The translations under genes were made by a program, and so were the position numbers. Below the pieces are notes generated by a model. It had not been told where the DNA came from and made no database searches. It saw only the letters and a program-made list of their open reading frames with translations. Positions 45,925-58,567 of a DNA stretch of 64,000 nt are shown here, one piece after another. Each line of letters starts with the position of its first letter. Position 1 is the stretch's first letter. Origin of the DNA: Acanthosepion lycidas. Its lineage: Eukaryota > Mollusca > Cephalopoda > Sepiida > Sepiidae. Location: NCBI GenBank assembly GCA_963932145.1, contig OZ010571.1:157137318-157201317 (forward strand). The letters are read 5' to 3'.

Positions 45925-45980
45925 ATGCAAATTAGATGTTAACCCCTATAAAAATAGGATTTTGGAAAAGGGTTGTCAGT
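45925..45980 (+). promoter_or_regulatory. Core promoter: octamer, TATA box and initiator
   Basis: ATGCAAAT at 45925-45932 is a perfect POU octamer. TATAAAAATA is at 45947-45956. TCAGT at 45976-45980 matches the metazoan initiator, and its A at 45978 lies 31 bases from the first T of the TATA box, the standard spacing. Together with the heat-shock array just upstream this is a well-formed inducible promoter reading right. Confidence 0.7.
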
Positions 45981-45982
45981 TG

Positions 45983-46120
45983 ATGAATGGAAATTTCTGC
46001 TGTTATCAACTCCGGCTTTTGATTCGAGGATTATTATATCCAGCTGAAAGAATCTCTATAAAAAGTTGCCGACCAACCAAAACCCAAAAGAGAATTTCAT
46101 GGAACAAATTTGGTAAATAG
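45983..46120 (+). CDS. Short ORF behind the heat-shock-type promoter (45 codons), doubtful
   Basis: The first ATG after the predicted start site opens a 45-codon frame (MNGNFCCYQLRLLIRGLLY…) ending TAG at 46120. I do not recognise it. The 5' leader would be only a few bases. The end contains TTTG/GTAAAT, which could be a weak splice donor, so the true product might lie in exons outside or further right. Confidence 0.2.
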   Translation: MNGNFCCYQLRLLIRGLLYPAERISIKSCRPTKTQKRISWNKFGK

Positions 46121-46539
46121 AATTTTGACTAATTTTCATTGACCAAACTAAAAATTAATATTTATTTACACACCTTTGTGGATTTCCAAATATAGAACTT
46201 AGATTACTTCACTAGCCCTAAAGTGATAAAGATATTTGATTCTCTTTCCTTCACCCTCGCAACACTTCGCCAGTAACTCTGTGTTTTCTGTTTTGTAGGC
46301 CACAATTGTTTGTCCTGTATATATTTTATGTTCTGTTTTAGTAAATTAAATATTTGTTTGAGATTTAGCTCTGTGTTGTGGTAAATCATTTTTTTTCCTT
46401 TGTTACAATTATCAACACGTAACAGTAGTATCTGAGTAGTGGGAAAAATGCGCGTGCACACACATACGCGCGCACACAAACATACACACAATATAGACGT
46501 TATCTGCTCAACTGTCCATTTCCTCACGATAACCGAATT

Positions 46540-46950
46540 CCGTCCTGGGTAAGACGATGAACTACATCCGCGTCCTGGGTAAGACGATAAACTACGTCCA
46601 ATAGCAAGGCCTCTGTTCAGCAGGTTTTGAGGATCGTGGAACAACCTCTTAATTGTTGGTGTTCCCAGGTCCACCCTGACCCGGGGTGTTAGCACCTGTT
46701 AGGGTCCCAAATATGGGTAAATAATTAACTCCCAAACTGGGCTTAAAACACTATGAAAGTGTAAAGATAGGTTTTAATACCAGAAATACTTTGTAAAAAA
46801 TTATTACCAGCAATAAATTTTTAGAGAAAAATTATTACTAGCAATACATTTCTGAAAAAAATATTACCAGCAATAAAAAATCTTGTCGGCATTAAATAGT
46901 CCATTGTGGTTGATATGCCGTAAACCAAAACCAAACCAAACCAAGCCAAA
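46540..46950 (-). repeat. Dispersed repeat, copy 2 (partner of 9290-9560)
   Basis: On the minus strand the order is TACGGCATATCAACCACAAT, repeated TGCTGGTAATA...TTTTT units, then (after about 170 bp) AGAGGCCTTGCTATTGGACG and GTTCATCGTCTTACCCAGGA, the last block duplicated. The 163-codon minus ORF (46204-46695) overlaps it and has no recognised domain. A (CCAAA)n run lies at about 46925-46958. Confidence 0.6.
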
Positions 46951-47229
46951 CCAAACCGATAACCGAATTGGGAAGAGTATGGAAGGAGGCCTGAAGGAAA
47001 AAAGCTATGAAAAAAAAAAAAAAAAAAAATGAAAAGAAAAGCGGCTGAAGGGAAAAGAAGAAATGATGACGACAAAAGAAAATATAAAGACGCTGGTTTA
47101 CTTGAGTTTTATTACTTCTCTCATCTTGTGAAATGGACGAACAACAAAAAAAAAATATTTAACCGTTTTTTTTTGGTGCATGGTGCATACTTACCGTAGG
47201 GAGGAAGATAAATACTTTTTCATTATGTT

Positions 47230-48990
47230 CCGTGTCCCCTCAGGACGTGGGTGATCATGGTTCCCCACAACTTCCTGGCCTCTTTAAATCTTTAATAAAT
47301 TTTGTCTTTTTGTTATCTCTCCTAAACCCTGTTCCGTCATCCATTTACTTAAGCTCATCAAGTATGTTATATGCTGCTTTCCTCGGCCCCTCTTGCTCCC
47401 AATCTGTCCTGTGAGTATCAGATTTTCCAAACACTCTTTTCTCATTATGTGTCCCAGAAATTGCAACTGTCTCTTCCTGATGTTAAGTGTAAGTTTCCTT
47501 TTTATTTCCATTTTCTCTAAAACCTCGTCGTTGCTCACGTGTTCGGTCTCTGGTATCCTCAGTATCTTTCTGCAGAACCACACTTCTGCTGCTTCAGATT
47601 TCTTCTTGATCTTTGAGGAGATTGCCCACCATTCATTGCCATAGAGGGGAACAGATATCACGTAACAGTTCAATATGCTTTTCTTTATTTCTAGTGAAGT
47701 TTTTTCTGTTTCCCAATACTCCTCTGCTTAGTTTTTGGAATGAATTTTTGGCAATCCCAACGCGTCTTCGGATTTCAGTGTCACATTTTCCATCCTCTGA
47801 TTACGTCCCAGATATTTAAATTTTTGTACTTATTTGATTTTGGTATCTCCAAATTGTAATTTGTGTTTTTGGGGCTGATCCCTTTTGCATTCTGCCTTCT
47901 TGTAGTTTATGTTTAGTTCTTTCTTCGGTAAATCTGAAGATTAAGTTCCTGATTCGTTCGCGGAAGCTTACTTTGTTAAATGCCTTTTTACTGATCTTCC
48001 TATCTTCTGACTCGTCTCGATTACTGCGCAAAACCCAAAGAAATCTTTAGACACTTTTAAAAGTGAAACTTTTATTGAATTCTTTTTTTAAAAATTTAAG
48101 TTAAAAGCAATGACAAATATTGTTTTTTTTATCTTGAAGCTGTAATAATGATGAATTCTACTTTATCTAACGCATTTGTGTAAATCTATAAAACACATGT
48201 ACACCTCCTCCTGTATTTATATTACTGTTTTTGATATGCATAAATATCGCGTTCTTTGTTCCAGTGTCTTTGATGAATTCGCACCATTCTTGTCCCATCT
48301 CCGGTCGGATTCTGTTGTGGTCTATTATTCAGATGATAAGTTTTCTAATATGTCTCATTATGCTGATTGTCCGATGGAGTTCACATTCGTTTGCACTTTG
48401 TTTCTTAGGCAGTCCTATGAAATGAAATCTCATTCGATATTCCCGTATATCAACACTGTTATGTATTTCATTTATTATTTTTATAATCTTGTCTATGCGA
48501 AAATCATCTAAGGTTGCCAGCATCTCTATTGCAATTCCTTTGTTTCTATTCAATTTGTCTAGTGCAGCTTCCACTTCGGGTTTTAATATTTCCGGTCAGT
48601 TGATATTTCTCTGTTTTGCTGACTGTTCACTTTCGCCGTGGAAGATTTGTCCGATATATTCTTTCTGTCGCTGAAGTATTTTTCTTTCTCTACTATCATC
48701 ATTCCGTCTTTAGATTTATGCATCCTGTTGATGAGCATATCTATTTTCCAGTTAGTTCTCTTATCTTATGTATCTGTGATACTCATTCTTTCTATTTCTG
48801 CACGTGTTTCGTTGAGCCATTCCTTTTTAGCCTGTTTTTATTTGTTGTTTATTTTTTTGCGTGGTGTTCTATATCCTATTCCGTGTCTTGGTATTGATTT
48901 TTGTCTTCTTTTTGACATTTTACGGAATTTTCGGACACGCCTGTGTCCTTTTTCGACGAGACGGGGAATAAAGTGGGACTCAATTTTCTT
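47230..48990 (-). mobile_element. Non-LTR retrotransposon (RTE/BovB-like?), truncated copy 1
   Basis: Minus strand, 5' to 3': a fingers region (48574-48329; EAALDKLNRNKG…ECELHRTIS), a start of the palm near 48200 (VYLCFID context), a gap of about 140 bp of AT-rich DNA at 48025-48165 where the YxDD block should be, then a thumb and the C-terminal domain (47673-47284; YGNEWWAISSKIKK, TEHVSNDEVL, RQLQFLGHIMRKE). GATCATGGTTCCCCACAACT near 47255 is in the 3' end. The subfamily name is tentative; it is non-functional. Confidence 0.75.
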
Positions 48991-49205
48991 ACAATAATAC
49001 AACACATGAAAACTCCACCCCTAAAAAACAACAACATTCCCTTGAAAAGTGACCCCCACTTGTTTGTTTATTTCTCGTACTGTTGAAAAAATTCCGTCTT
49101 TAAAATATTTCTCTTCGGGCTTCTGTTTAGTCAAAAGGTCTAAAATATATAATACATATGTTGTTTTTTTATTCCTCAAGTTTCATTAACCGACCTATTA
49201 TATCC

Positions 49206-49236
49206 CACCTCCAAACACACACACACACACACACAC
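49206..49236. repeat. (CA)n microsatellite
   Basis: Short CA run followed by TATA. Confidence 0.9.
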
Positions 49237-49242
49237 ATATAT

Positions 49243-49430
49243 AATAGTGACCTGCCAATAATGGTAAAATGTTGTCAGAACACGAACGCAAATTTACTGT
49301 GAATGATTCTCGCGATTAAAGCACTTTCTATATATTTCGGTCTTAGTAAATTGTTTTCTCTTTTAATTAGAGTGGCATTTTTAAATCAAAATTGTGGTCA
49401 GTCTCGTTACGGTCACCACCTGATTAATGT
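49243..49430 (+). repeat. Dispersed ~190-bp repeat, copy 1
   Basis: From GGTAAAATGTTGTCAGAACA to GTCAGTCTCGTTACGGTCAC. The reverse complement of nearly the whole block is at 53935-54105. Family not recognised; its high copy identity suggests recent activity. Confidence 0.75.
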
Positions 49431-49439
49431 GTTTTTTTT

Positions 49440-50120
49440 TTTAATAAATGTGTGTTTGTGTGTTTGTCTTTGTGCTTGTAGCGCTAATATATATTCTGCA
49501 CCGTTTTTTTTCCTCGATGTAAGACAAATTCATCTTGAATTAAAAAAGATCCAAAGTCAGAATTAACTCTTCATGAATTTTGGTCTCACTGTCTACATTC
49601 GACGATGGTGGAAGGTAGGTTCTATCTACAACTAGTTTTTTTATTGTAAGATTGTACCAAGCTGATGTTTCTTTCCGTTTCCTTTTTAAGTTTCTTAAAA
49701 GATGACCGACTCCATCACAATGTAAATAATAATAAATATTTGATTTAATAAGAGATGAATAAAACGAAGGCGTCGACAATCACAATAAAGAAGAAAAGAA
49801 TTCTTTTTTTTTTTTTTTTTTTTTGCGAATATCTTTCCTTCGAGGAACTCACGGCATATGAATATTGTTTAGTTGCCAAGATTCTATCTTGCATCGGGTA
49901 TGAAAGAGAAAAACAAAACTTGTTCTCTGGGAGAAGCTAAAAGCTATTAAAGGATTTGGCCGGAGAAACACATCAAATATATTGTTATGAGTTTTTATTT
50001 TATTTACTTCTTCGAAACACAGGTGAATATTGAGAACGATCGAGAGAAGAAGAGACATTGAGATCTGCATTCATTTAAACAAAAATATCCGGTGAATAGC
50101 GAAGAGAAGTCAACAACACT
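49440..50120. other. Unclassified DNA
   Basis: A T run near 49804; no gene or known repeat recognised. Confidence 0.4.
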
Positions 50121-50129
50121 TTTGCTATT

Positions 50130-50136
50130 ATGAACA

Positions 50137-50195
<59 letters not shown>

Positions 50196-50509
50196 GGGTG
50201 TGTGTGATTACGTTACTGATTATAGTGAAAAAAGGAACAGAGAAAGAGAGAGAGAAAGAAACAGAGAGAGAGAGAGAGAGAGGGTGTGTGTGATTACGTT
50301 GCTGATTATAGTGAAAAAAGGAACAGAGAAAGAGAGAGAGAGAAAGAAACAGAGAGAGAGAGAGAGAGGGTGTGTGTGATTGCGTTGTTGATTATAGTGA
50401 AAAAAGGAACAGAGAAAGAGAGAGAGAGAAAGGAACAGAGAGAGAGAAGGGGGTGATTACGTTGCTGATTATAGTGAAAAGAGGAACAGAGAAAGAGAGA
50501 GGAAGGAAC

Positions 50510-50549
<40 letters not shown>

Positions 50550-50560
50550 GGGGGCATTAC
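50130..50560. repeat. (GA)n-rich satellite with ~85-90 bp higher-order unit
   Basis: A unit made of GGGTGTGTGTGATTACGTTG, CTGATTATAGTGAAAAAAGG and GA repeats is repeated about four times (units starting near 50197, 50281, 50369 and 50450, with a decayed fifth near 50550). ORFs here are artefacts. Confidence 0.9.
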
Positions 50561-50633
50561 ATTATTGAGTAGGGTAAAAAAACAGGCACACAAATTTCAT
50601 GTAATAAAAAGTTCCTTAAAAAACTAGAATTGC

Positions 50634-50635
<2 letters not shown>

Positions 50636-50671
<36 letters not shown>
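50636..50671. repeat. (CAT)n microsatellite
   Basis: About twelve CAT/TCA units. Confidence 0.95.
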
Positions 50672-50672
<1 letters not shown>

Positions 50673-50739
50673 TTTTAATCAATTTTCATACATTTTGCCT
50701 GAATATTTGGGATGAGGAGTTATTATTATTTACATTTCT

Positions 50740-50940
50740 ATTTCTCTTCGGGCTATTGTCCTCATCTTACAACAAACTGTTCAAAGGGACAATGGCCTAG
50801 TGGATTAAAACGTTGGTTTGTGAATTTAGTTCTTATTTTGATTTACTTCTGTTCAGTTATTGCTCGCCCATTTCCACTGCCCGACGCAGGGATTGAACTC
50901 ACAATCACTATATCACCAAATTCACAAACATCTTTAGCGA
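50740..50940. repeat. tRNA-SINE-like fragment
   Basis: TCTTCGGGCTATTGTCCTCA resembles the SINE body at 5526-5812. ATGGCCTAGTGGATTAAAACG is A-box-like on +, and GGATTGAACTCACAATC is B-box-like on minus. The mixed orientation suggests a rearranged copy. Confidence 0.35.
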
Positions 50941-50974
50941 GAGAAAATGTGCAAGCAGTACTACTCTCTTAAAG

Positions 50975-52133
<1,159 letters not shown>

Positions 52134-52499
52134 AACTGCCAAAATGTAGGCTATGAATAGATTCTGACAAGACCAACAAGCCCATTCTGCTGGGGGTTCA
52201 AGTGTTGTAAAGCTCCAAGAAAATTTTGACCAATTACACGGGAATTTCGAGGGCATACGAAATAGAGTATATTCTAAGGCCGACATTAGCTACTTTAACT
52301 GATTGCCTTATGATTCTATCAGTAAAATGGCAATTATTTTAATAGCAAACAAAATCATAGATGAGATTAGTGGCCCTGAAGTTTAAGCTTTATCAAGTTT
52401 CACTAATAGATCCACCATTGAATAAGTGTTTGACAAAACGGACAATAGTTTAGCAGTGCGTTTCGTTCAAAAGACGAAAGTTTTCAGACTAATCTTTTA

Positions 52500-52685
52500 T
52501 TTGTTCTCACTTTTCCCTCATCTTTTGAACTGAAGTAGAGGTTTATCTCTTGTTTCCTGTTTTAAGATTGGATTTTCCGGTTCCTTCTAAAATATTTGAA
52601 TTCTCTTCCATTCCCTTTGCGCTTTAATGGCATTATCGCCTTGCTTGGAGTGAATTGGTTAAAAAAATGATTAAAAAAAATAAAT
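52500..52685 (+). mobile_element. Non-LTR retrotransposon 3' tail
   Basis: GAGGTTTATCTCTTGTTTCC and TTATCGCCTTGCTTGGAGTG, ending in an A-rich tract, align with 19775-19972. Confidence 0.55.
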
Positions 52686-53255
52686 TATTTTTCCGCTACC
52701 TACAATTACATCATAACTAAATTAAAATTCTATAACCTAATTCTGATGAATTTTATTCCTAACACCAAATTACGAAAGGAAAAACTAAATAATCTGGAAA
52801 CTGAATTGTCTGCAATGCTGGAAAATTTGTCAAGCTTCATATGTGACCGGCTTTGAAGGCCAGGCATAAAGTGAAACATTCGGAATAAATGAGAAAGTAT
52901 TTGAAAAATGACTTCAATGTTGTTCGTTTTAGTGCCGAGTGCCGAGCTACCTTTGATCGACCGGATGGCTGGAGTGTGGACTGGGTTACAAAACAACAGT
53001 ATCCTGTACGATTTAGGCGTCAGCATGGCGATAAAGAAGTTATGTTTGGGGTCTGGAATTGTTGGAGATGAGTTGGTTGGGCCTTGGCATGTAGACGATG
53101 AAAAGAAAAATGACTTTCCTAGAATATTTTACATTTTCGAAGGGTAGCTTTCAGCGTTTGTTTATTAAAATTCTGTCGGTTTACGTACGAATCTTATCTT
53201 CATGCAGGACAACGCCTCTTGGAAGAGTTGAGCATGCAACAGTCGACTACCTGAC

Positions 53256-53925
53256 ATGAGGGGGAAACATTATATTGAATCCATCACCAGATCAGCTGCT
53301 AAGAATGTCAAATTCATTGTGTCGAATTCATTGTGTCGAATTCATTGTGTCGAATTCATTGGGTCGAATTCATTGTGTTTATTCTCTCGAGAATCTATCT
53401 TGCATATCTATAAAGTCTACAATTCGTCCATGCTTAGAATATTGCCATCATACATGGTCCGGTGTCCCTGCCTGCTATTTATCTGGAGCTCTTCGATAGG
53501 ATCCAAAGAAGAATCAGCAATATTATTGGTCCTGATCTGGCGGCTTGGCTTCAGTCACTTGCCCACCGCATAAGTTTGCCTTTCTGTGCCATTTTTTTTA
53601 TAAATACTTTCATGATAATTGTTCAGATAAGCTCTTCGCTATGGAACCTGGCGTCAAGTTCTCTTTACAGTTGAGCAAGAGTTCTATGCTAAGAGTTTCT
53701 TTTCTCGAATTTCTCACTTGTGCACCTCCCTTCCATGTTTTCCATCCATGTTTAATCGGCAAAAATTTAAATGCAATGTCTATCGCTATCTATTGTGCTC
53801 CTGATTAAGCTTTTCTTTTTCTTCTCATTGCTAAGGTTTCTGTTCCTAATTTATCCACACCCTGTAACCCACTTGCGTGCTAGTGGTTGTACTGTCTTGC
53901 TTGGGGTGATATCGATAAAAAAAAA
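53256..53925 (+). mobile_element. Non-LTR retrotransposon C-terminal fragment and tail
   Basis: Broken + frames read IRPCLEYCHHTWSGVP, then RIQRRISNIIGPDLAAWLQS and LAHR, then CHFFYKYFHDNCSD: the C-terminal region of a Jockey/RTE-X-like reverse transcriptase ORF. The tail TTGCTTGGGGTGATATCGAT plus an A run ends near 53925. Several frameshifts; no catalytic core. Confidence 0.65.
53307..53378 (+). repeat. 14-bp minisatellite, GTGTCGAATTCATT x ~5
   Basis: Five near-identical head-to-tail units inside the retrotransposon fragment, each carrying GAATTC. Confidence 0.95.
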
Positions 53926-53934
53926 TAACTGCAT

Positions 53935-54110
53935 TAGTTGGTGACCGTAACGAGATTGACCACAATTTTGATTTAAAAATGCCACTCTAATTAAAAGAGA
54001 AAACAATTTACTAAGACTAAAATATATAGAAAGTGCTCTAATTGAGAGAATCATCCACAGTAAATTTGCATTCGTCTTCTGACAATATTTTACCATTCTT
54101 GGAGAGATTC
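53935..54110 (-). repeat. Dispersed ~190-bp repeat, copy 2
   Basis: Reverse complement of 49243-49430 with few changes, immediately after the retrotransposon tail. Confidence 0.75.
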
Positions 54111-54372
54111 TTGGTAGGTCATCTATTATCACAATGTGGTACATTTAATAACAAAAGTTATGCAAACGTGAACAAAAACAAAATAATCTAAATGAAATCG
54201 TCTAGATTATTGTTTCAAAACATATAATAAATTTTAAAAAATTAAATTTAAAATTCTAAGCGTTCCTCTTAACTTCTTGCGCATGCATAGTTGCATTAAT
54301 GTTAGACATAAATTTAGTGTGATGATGTCCTAAAGGGCGAAATGTGTCACACGAAAACCTTTTCCACGTTGT

Positions 54373-54374
<2 letters not shown>

Positions 54375-54429
<55 letters not shown>

Positions 54430-54437
54430 GTATGTAT
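54375..54437. repeat. (TA)n(TGTA)n microsatellite
   Basis: TA run followed by TGTA units. Confidence 0.9.
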
Positions 54438-54489
54438 GGGACAAAGAGCGTATTCAAATATATACTGCTGTATAGGAAGACTGATTTTG

Positions 54490-55450
54490 CATAAGAGTTC
54501 TAAACTATTTTCCTTGTTTCTAACGATTTTTTGTTTCTTAATACATTGCTTAGCTTTTGGAAGGCATCTTTTTCTATGCCAGTACGTCTTCGGATTTCAG
54601 TGTTGCACTTTCTGTCCTCTTTTAAAACACTTCCCATATATTTAAATTGTTGTACTTGTTTGATTTTGGTAACTCCACTCTGTAAATTGTATGTTGGGCT
54701 GTTCCTTTTGCTAACAGCCATTAATTCATACTAAAGGAGTTCTTGTAGTTTTATTTCTTCTCTCATTCTCAAATGTCATCTACATATCTTATGATTGTGC
54801 CCGCCAATAAAGAATCTCGGTAGGACTTCTAATTCTCTTACAATCACCTCACTGTACAGGATGAATAAATCCAGTGAGAAGGCACATCCTTGTCTTATAC
54901 CGCTTTCGATTTTTGTATATCCACTGAATACATTTTCTATCCCAATGCAGGCGGTTTTCTGCCAGTATAGGTTCCAGATTATTCTAATGTCCTTCCCAAA
55001 TATGTCAAAGTTAACGAGTAGTTCCAACAGTTCTTTATGACGTACCTTATCAAATGCTTTTGTATAATCTATGAAACACAGGTACACATCCTTCTGCATT
55101 TGTAGTGCTCTTTTTGATAACATATTGAGTATAAATATTGCATTGCTTCTTCCGGTGTCCTTAACGAAACAGTACTGTTCTTATGCTAGTTCGGATCTAA
55201 TTCTACTGCGTGCACTATTCATTAGAATCCGGATGATAAGTTTTGTTATATGGCTGATTAGTCTGATTGTCCGATGGAGTTCACATTTGTTTGCGTTTGG
55301 CTTCTTAGGCAGTGCTATGAAAATAGATCTACTTAGGTCTTCCGGTATATCACCACTGTTGTGTATTTGATTTATTATTTCTGTAATGTCAAAATCGTCT
55401 CAGGCTGCTAGAATCTCTACTACAATTCCGTCTGGCCCCGCCGCTTTGTT
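54490..55450 (-). mobile_element. Non-LTR retrotransposon, copy 2 of the 47230-48990 family
   Basis: The minus ORF at 55123-54776 holds the reverse transcriptase palm: KDVYLCFIDYTKAFDKVRH (first catalytic Asp), RQGCAFSLDLF, then after a frameshift YVDD at about 54775-54786. A small deletion follows, then AVSKRNSPTYN and KIKQVQQFKYMGS (54721-54500). Upstream frames to about 55450 match copy 1. It retains the YxDD block that copy 1 has lost. Confidence 0.8.
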
Positions 55451-55907
55451 TCTCTGTGTGTGCGCATTTGAGCAGCAGTCTTTCACTAATATAAACTTGA
55501 TTAATGACAACAAAATTTTCTTTGCTGTTAGCTTTTTCTATTTTTGTATGGAAGTGGGTCCAACGATTGTAAATAATGTCCAAAAAGTTGTCATCAAGCA
55601 CTTTCAATCATGCTTGTAGTCCTTTTGGAGTTTGTGGACGGGAGCTTCTGTGTAAGTGTGCACCCTTTCCGGTTTTATTAAATATTCCAGCGTGTGCACT
55701 GGTAAATATATTATACCTATTCAGTTTTTTTTTCTATCTGGCAGAAATTCCGTTACCTTTTCCGCGTCGTCAAAACGTCGCAGTTCTATCGGTATTTCCA
55801 TGGCAAATGTTCATACATTTTACATTCCTTTGTGCCACCAGTTTGAACCTTTATAGTTTAGATATGCTTTGTCACGTACACAGGTTCGAATCCTCCTCAT
55901 TCCCTGG

Positions 55908-55957
55908 AAATTCCTTCTTTCCACTTGAATACGAATTCAAGTGGAAAGAAGGAATTT
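55908..55957. repeat. Perfect foldback, 23-bp arms, 4-nt loop
   Basis: 55908-55930 is the exact reverse complement of 55935-55957 with ACGA between. It lies inside a decayed retrotransposon 3' region. Confidence 0.95.
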
Positions 55958-55979
55958 TCAGCTTATTTCTAAGCTGTTA

Positions 55980-56285
55980 GTTTGTAGAACAGACTCCCGA
56001 GAGGATACTTTCCTAATCAATACAATCTGAACTTCTTCAAATCTAGAGTCAACCATTATCTATCCTACTAATTCACATGATCTGCACTTACTTTCACACT
56101 TACGTCTATACAACAACTTCACCCATTAAACCTCTACTTTGAGTGGCTCTTGGGCCTTGTATCATGTGAACACTTAGTTAAAAAATGTTTTCTGTAAGAA
56201 TTGTCCTTTCTCCTCATTCTCTTCCACTCCGAGTAACACCATGTGTCTTAGTGGCATCAACGCCTTGTTTGGTGTGAAATGAATT
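55980..56285 (+). mobile_element. Non-LTR retrotransposon 3' end
   Basis: CAGACTCCCGAGAGGATACT...AAATCTAGAGTCAACC encodes a decayed LP.E...L..FKSRVNRYL-type C-terminus. The tail with AACGCCTTGTTTGGTGTGAA matches 19775-19972 and 53830-53925. A (GA)n run follows at 56286-56323. Confidence 0.55.

Positions 56286-56323
<38 letters not shown>
56286..56323. repeat. (GA)n microsatellite
   Basis: Pure GA run replacing the poly(A) of the preceding retrotransposon tail. Confidence 0.95.
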
Positions 56324-56324
<1 letters not shown>

Positions 56325-56325
<1 letters not shown>

Positions 56326-57105
56326 ATTTTTAAACTATTGTCTGAACATTCTTGATACTGATACATTATTCTTTGATTTCAGCACGTAATTCAGCAGATG
56401 TGTGGGTGTGGATGAAAAAAAGAACCCTTTCGCCAATCAGCCGGAAGTCATTTACTCTTTCACCTGACATTAAAGTATGAAGCTCATTCATTGTGTCTAC
56501 TAAGTAACCAAATAAATCAAACTTCACTTGAAACTGTTTGATTAACAACACTATTTAGACATGCTTCAATAACAGATCTTGCAGGAAAAGGGAACTGAAG
56601 ACTCTTGTTTATTTACAGGAACTTGTTAAACAGATACAACAATATGTATTGTTAAAAAATCTATCATATATACGTTTTACATTTAACGATTCATTTCTTG
56701 TATATATATATATATATACGTGTGTGTGTTTGTGTGTGTGTATTAGACCTTTAATATAAACCTTTGAACTATACTTCAGCTTTTGTAGAGAGTAGTAATT
56801 ATTGATTATTGATTAATATATGTTCCTTCAAATAAACGCGTCCGTGAGTTTTTAAGCCTTGTGCTTTAATAGACTGTGGCGAAGTAATCAACATTTTTCA
56901 CGTCATTTGCTTTGCACACAAGCGCAAAACACAAAGGAATTCCGCATCTATCGCTTGCTGTTCTTTTTATTTAATTCTTTCAATATTTTTACAGATTTCC
57001 GAACTCTTACTGGTTTGACCTATATAGGCACCATCACTTTATTTTACGAATATATTTGTTTTTTTTCTTTAAGATATGTTTGTAAAAGGGAGAGAGCGTT
57101 CATGT
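56325..57105. other. Unclassified DNA
   Basis: A short (TA)n(TG)n tract at about 56700-56742; no recognised gene. The 105-codon ORF at 56859-57176 runs into a GA repeat and has no similarity I know. Confidence 0.4.
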
Positions 57106-57110
57106 GGAAG

Positions 57111-57113
57111 ATA

Positions 57114-57144
<31 letters not shown>

Positions 57145-57198
57145 AAGAGAAAAGAAGAAAGAATAGAGACAGATAGAGAAAAAGAGAGAGAAAGAATC
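57111..57198. repeat. (GA)n-rich tract
   Basis: GA repeats with A interruptions. Confidence 0.9.
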
Positions 57199-57199
57199 G

Positions 57200-57787
57200 T
57201 TAACGCCGGTGATTTTTTAAGATTATTTGAGATAGGGTCACGCACTTTTGTTGTTCGTGTCGTATAAGTGGTTAAAGGTTTGAAGAGAAAGTGTTTTAAT
57301 TAGAGAAATGCAAAACATGATAATGTGGAAATGGTAACTTTATCTAAAGAAGAATGATAATTAATTATATACGAACATGTTAATATTGCAAGTCGAAGAA
57401 TGATGCCGGAAATATATGTTTCTTTCTTGTTAACAATTGAAATAAATGTGTTATTTACGCGTGAATATTGGGCGTTTGGAATTTGGTCCCATCTTCAAGA
57501 ATTTGGCTGTGAGGAATTTTTATAACCAGTGTAACAGAACAATAGTCAATTTCTTACATTTAAAATCGCTTTCGATATTTAGGAAATCCTGAAAATATTT
57601 CAAAGAGTTTAATTTCTGAATAAATGTTAGTGTTTCTGGATTTTCATATTTGCAATATCTTGTAAACTGAAATATGTCTCCGTATTAATTCACTCATTTC
57701 ACGGCTCGAATACCTACGAATATTTTTGTATTCCTTTCGCATGAATTTTTTGCGAGTGACAACTCCTCATTACGATATCATTTATCG

Positions 57788-57829
<42 letters not shown>

Positions 57830-58200
57830 TCATTACTGGCATGTCAAGATAATTGGAAGTGAGCGTTTGAACAAATTAATAACTATGTGATCTGCTTAGG
57901 TAACATTGTGCGATGCTTTGTTAGGACTCAAACATTTGTGCCATTTTATCCGAGAAAGGCAACACTTGAAGGCTAACAAAACATTTTATTCTTACACATT
58001 TCGAAACCGTTTCGTAAATTTTTTTCCAGGCCAAATAAAATGATCAGAACTGGGTAAAAAACTCTAGTGTTCCTAGAATCGTTTCAATTTTCGATGTCGA
58101 CGGATCGCTTAATTTGTCATAGACTGATCTGATTTGACAATAAGCGTTGAAAATCGTGGCTTTTACTAGAAAAATTCTTCCCAGCCACCAAGCGTACACC
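57200..58200. other. Unclassified DNA with a (TA)n tract
   Basis: TA run at about 57791-57827. CACATTTCGAAACCGTTTCG near 57998 is palindromic. No gene recognised. Confidence 0.4.
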
Positions 58201-58204
58201 ATAA

Positions 58205-58323
58205 ATAGTTAAATGTTTAATACTGTTTATTATAAACAGAGCATGTTTGTATCATTTGTATCTATAAAAAGACTGTATAAACATAAAAATGTCTAAAAAT
58301 AATTGTCGGACTTTGTATGTATG

Positions 58324-58397
<74 letters not shown>

Positions 58398-58455
58398 GTA
58401 TACGTATATTTCAATCGCATGACGATTGTATGTTTCGACTAGCATGAAACCGGAA
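58205..58455. repeat. Fragments of two repeat families around a (TA)n tract
   Basis: 58205-58320 matches the ends of the 32524-32940 element. A TA run covers about 58327-58395. 58404-58455 (CGCATGACGATTGTATG, CTAGCATGAAACC) is a decayed, inverted hairpin-core copy. Confidence 0.55.
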
Positions 58456-58496
58456 ATTGTGGCAAGCCAAATACCACTAATTTTAATATGTAATTA

Positions 58497-58513
58497 CACA
58501 CACACACACATAC

Positions 58514-58567
<54 letters not shown>
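58497..58567. repeat. (CA)n(TA)n microsatellite
   Basis: Compound simple repeat. Confidence 0.9.

Noticed and set aside
46204-46695. 163-codon minus ORF as a novel gene
   Set aside because: It overlaps a dispersed repeat with a duplicated block and a CA/GC simple repeat; no domain or promoter supports it.
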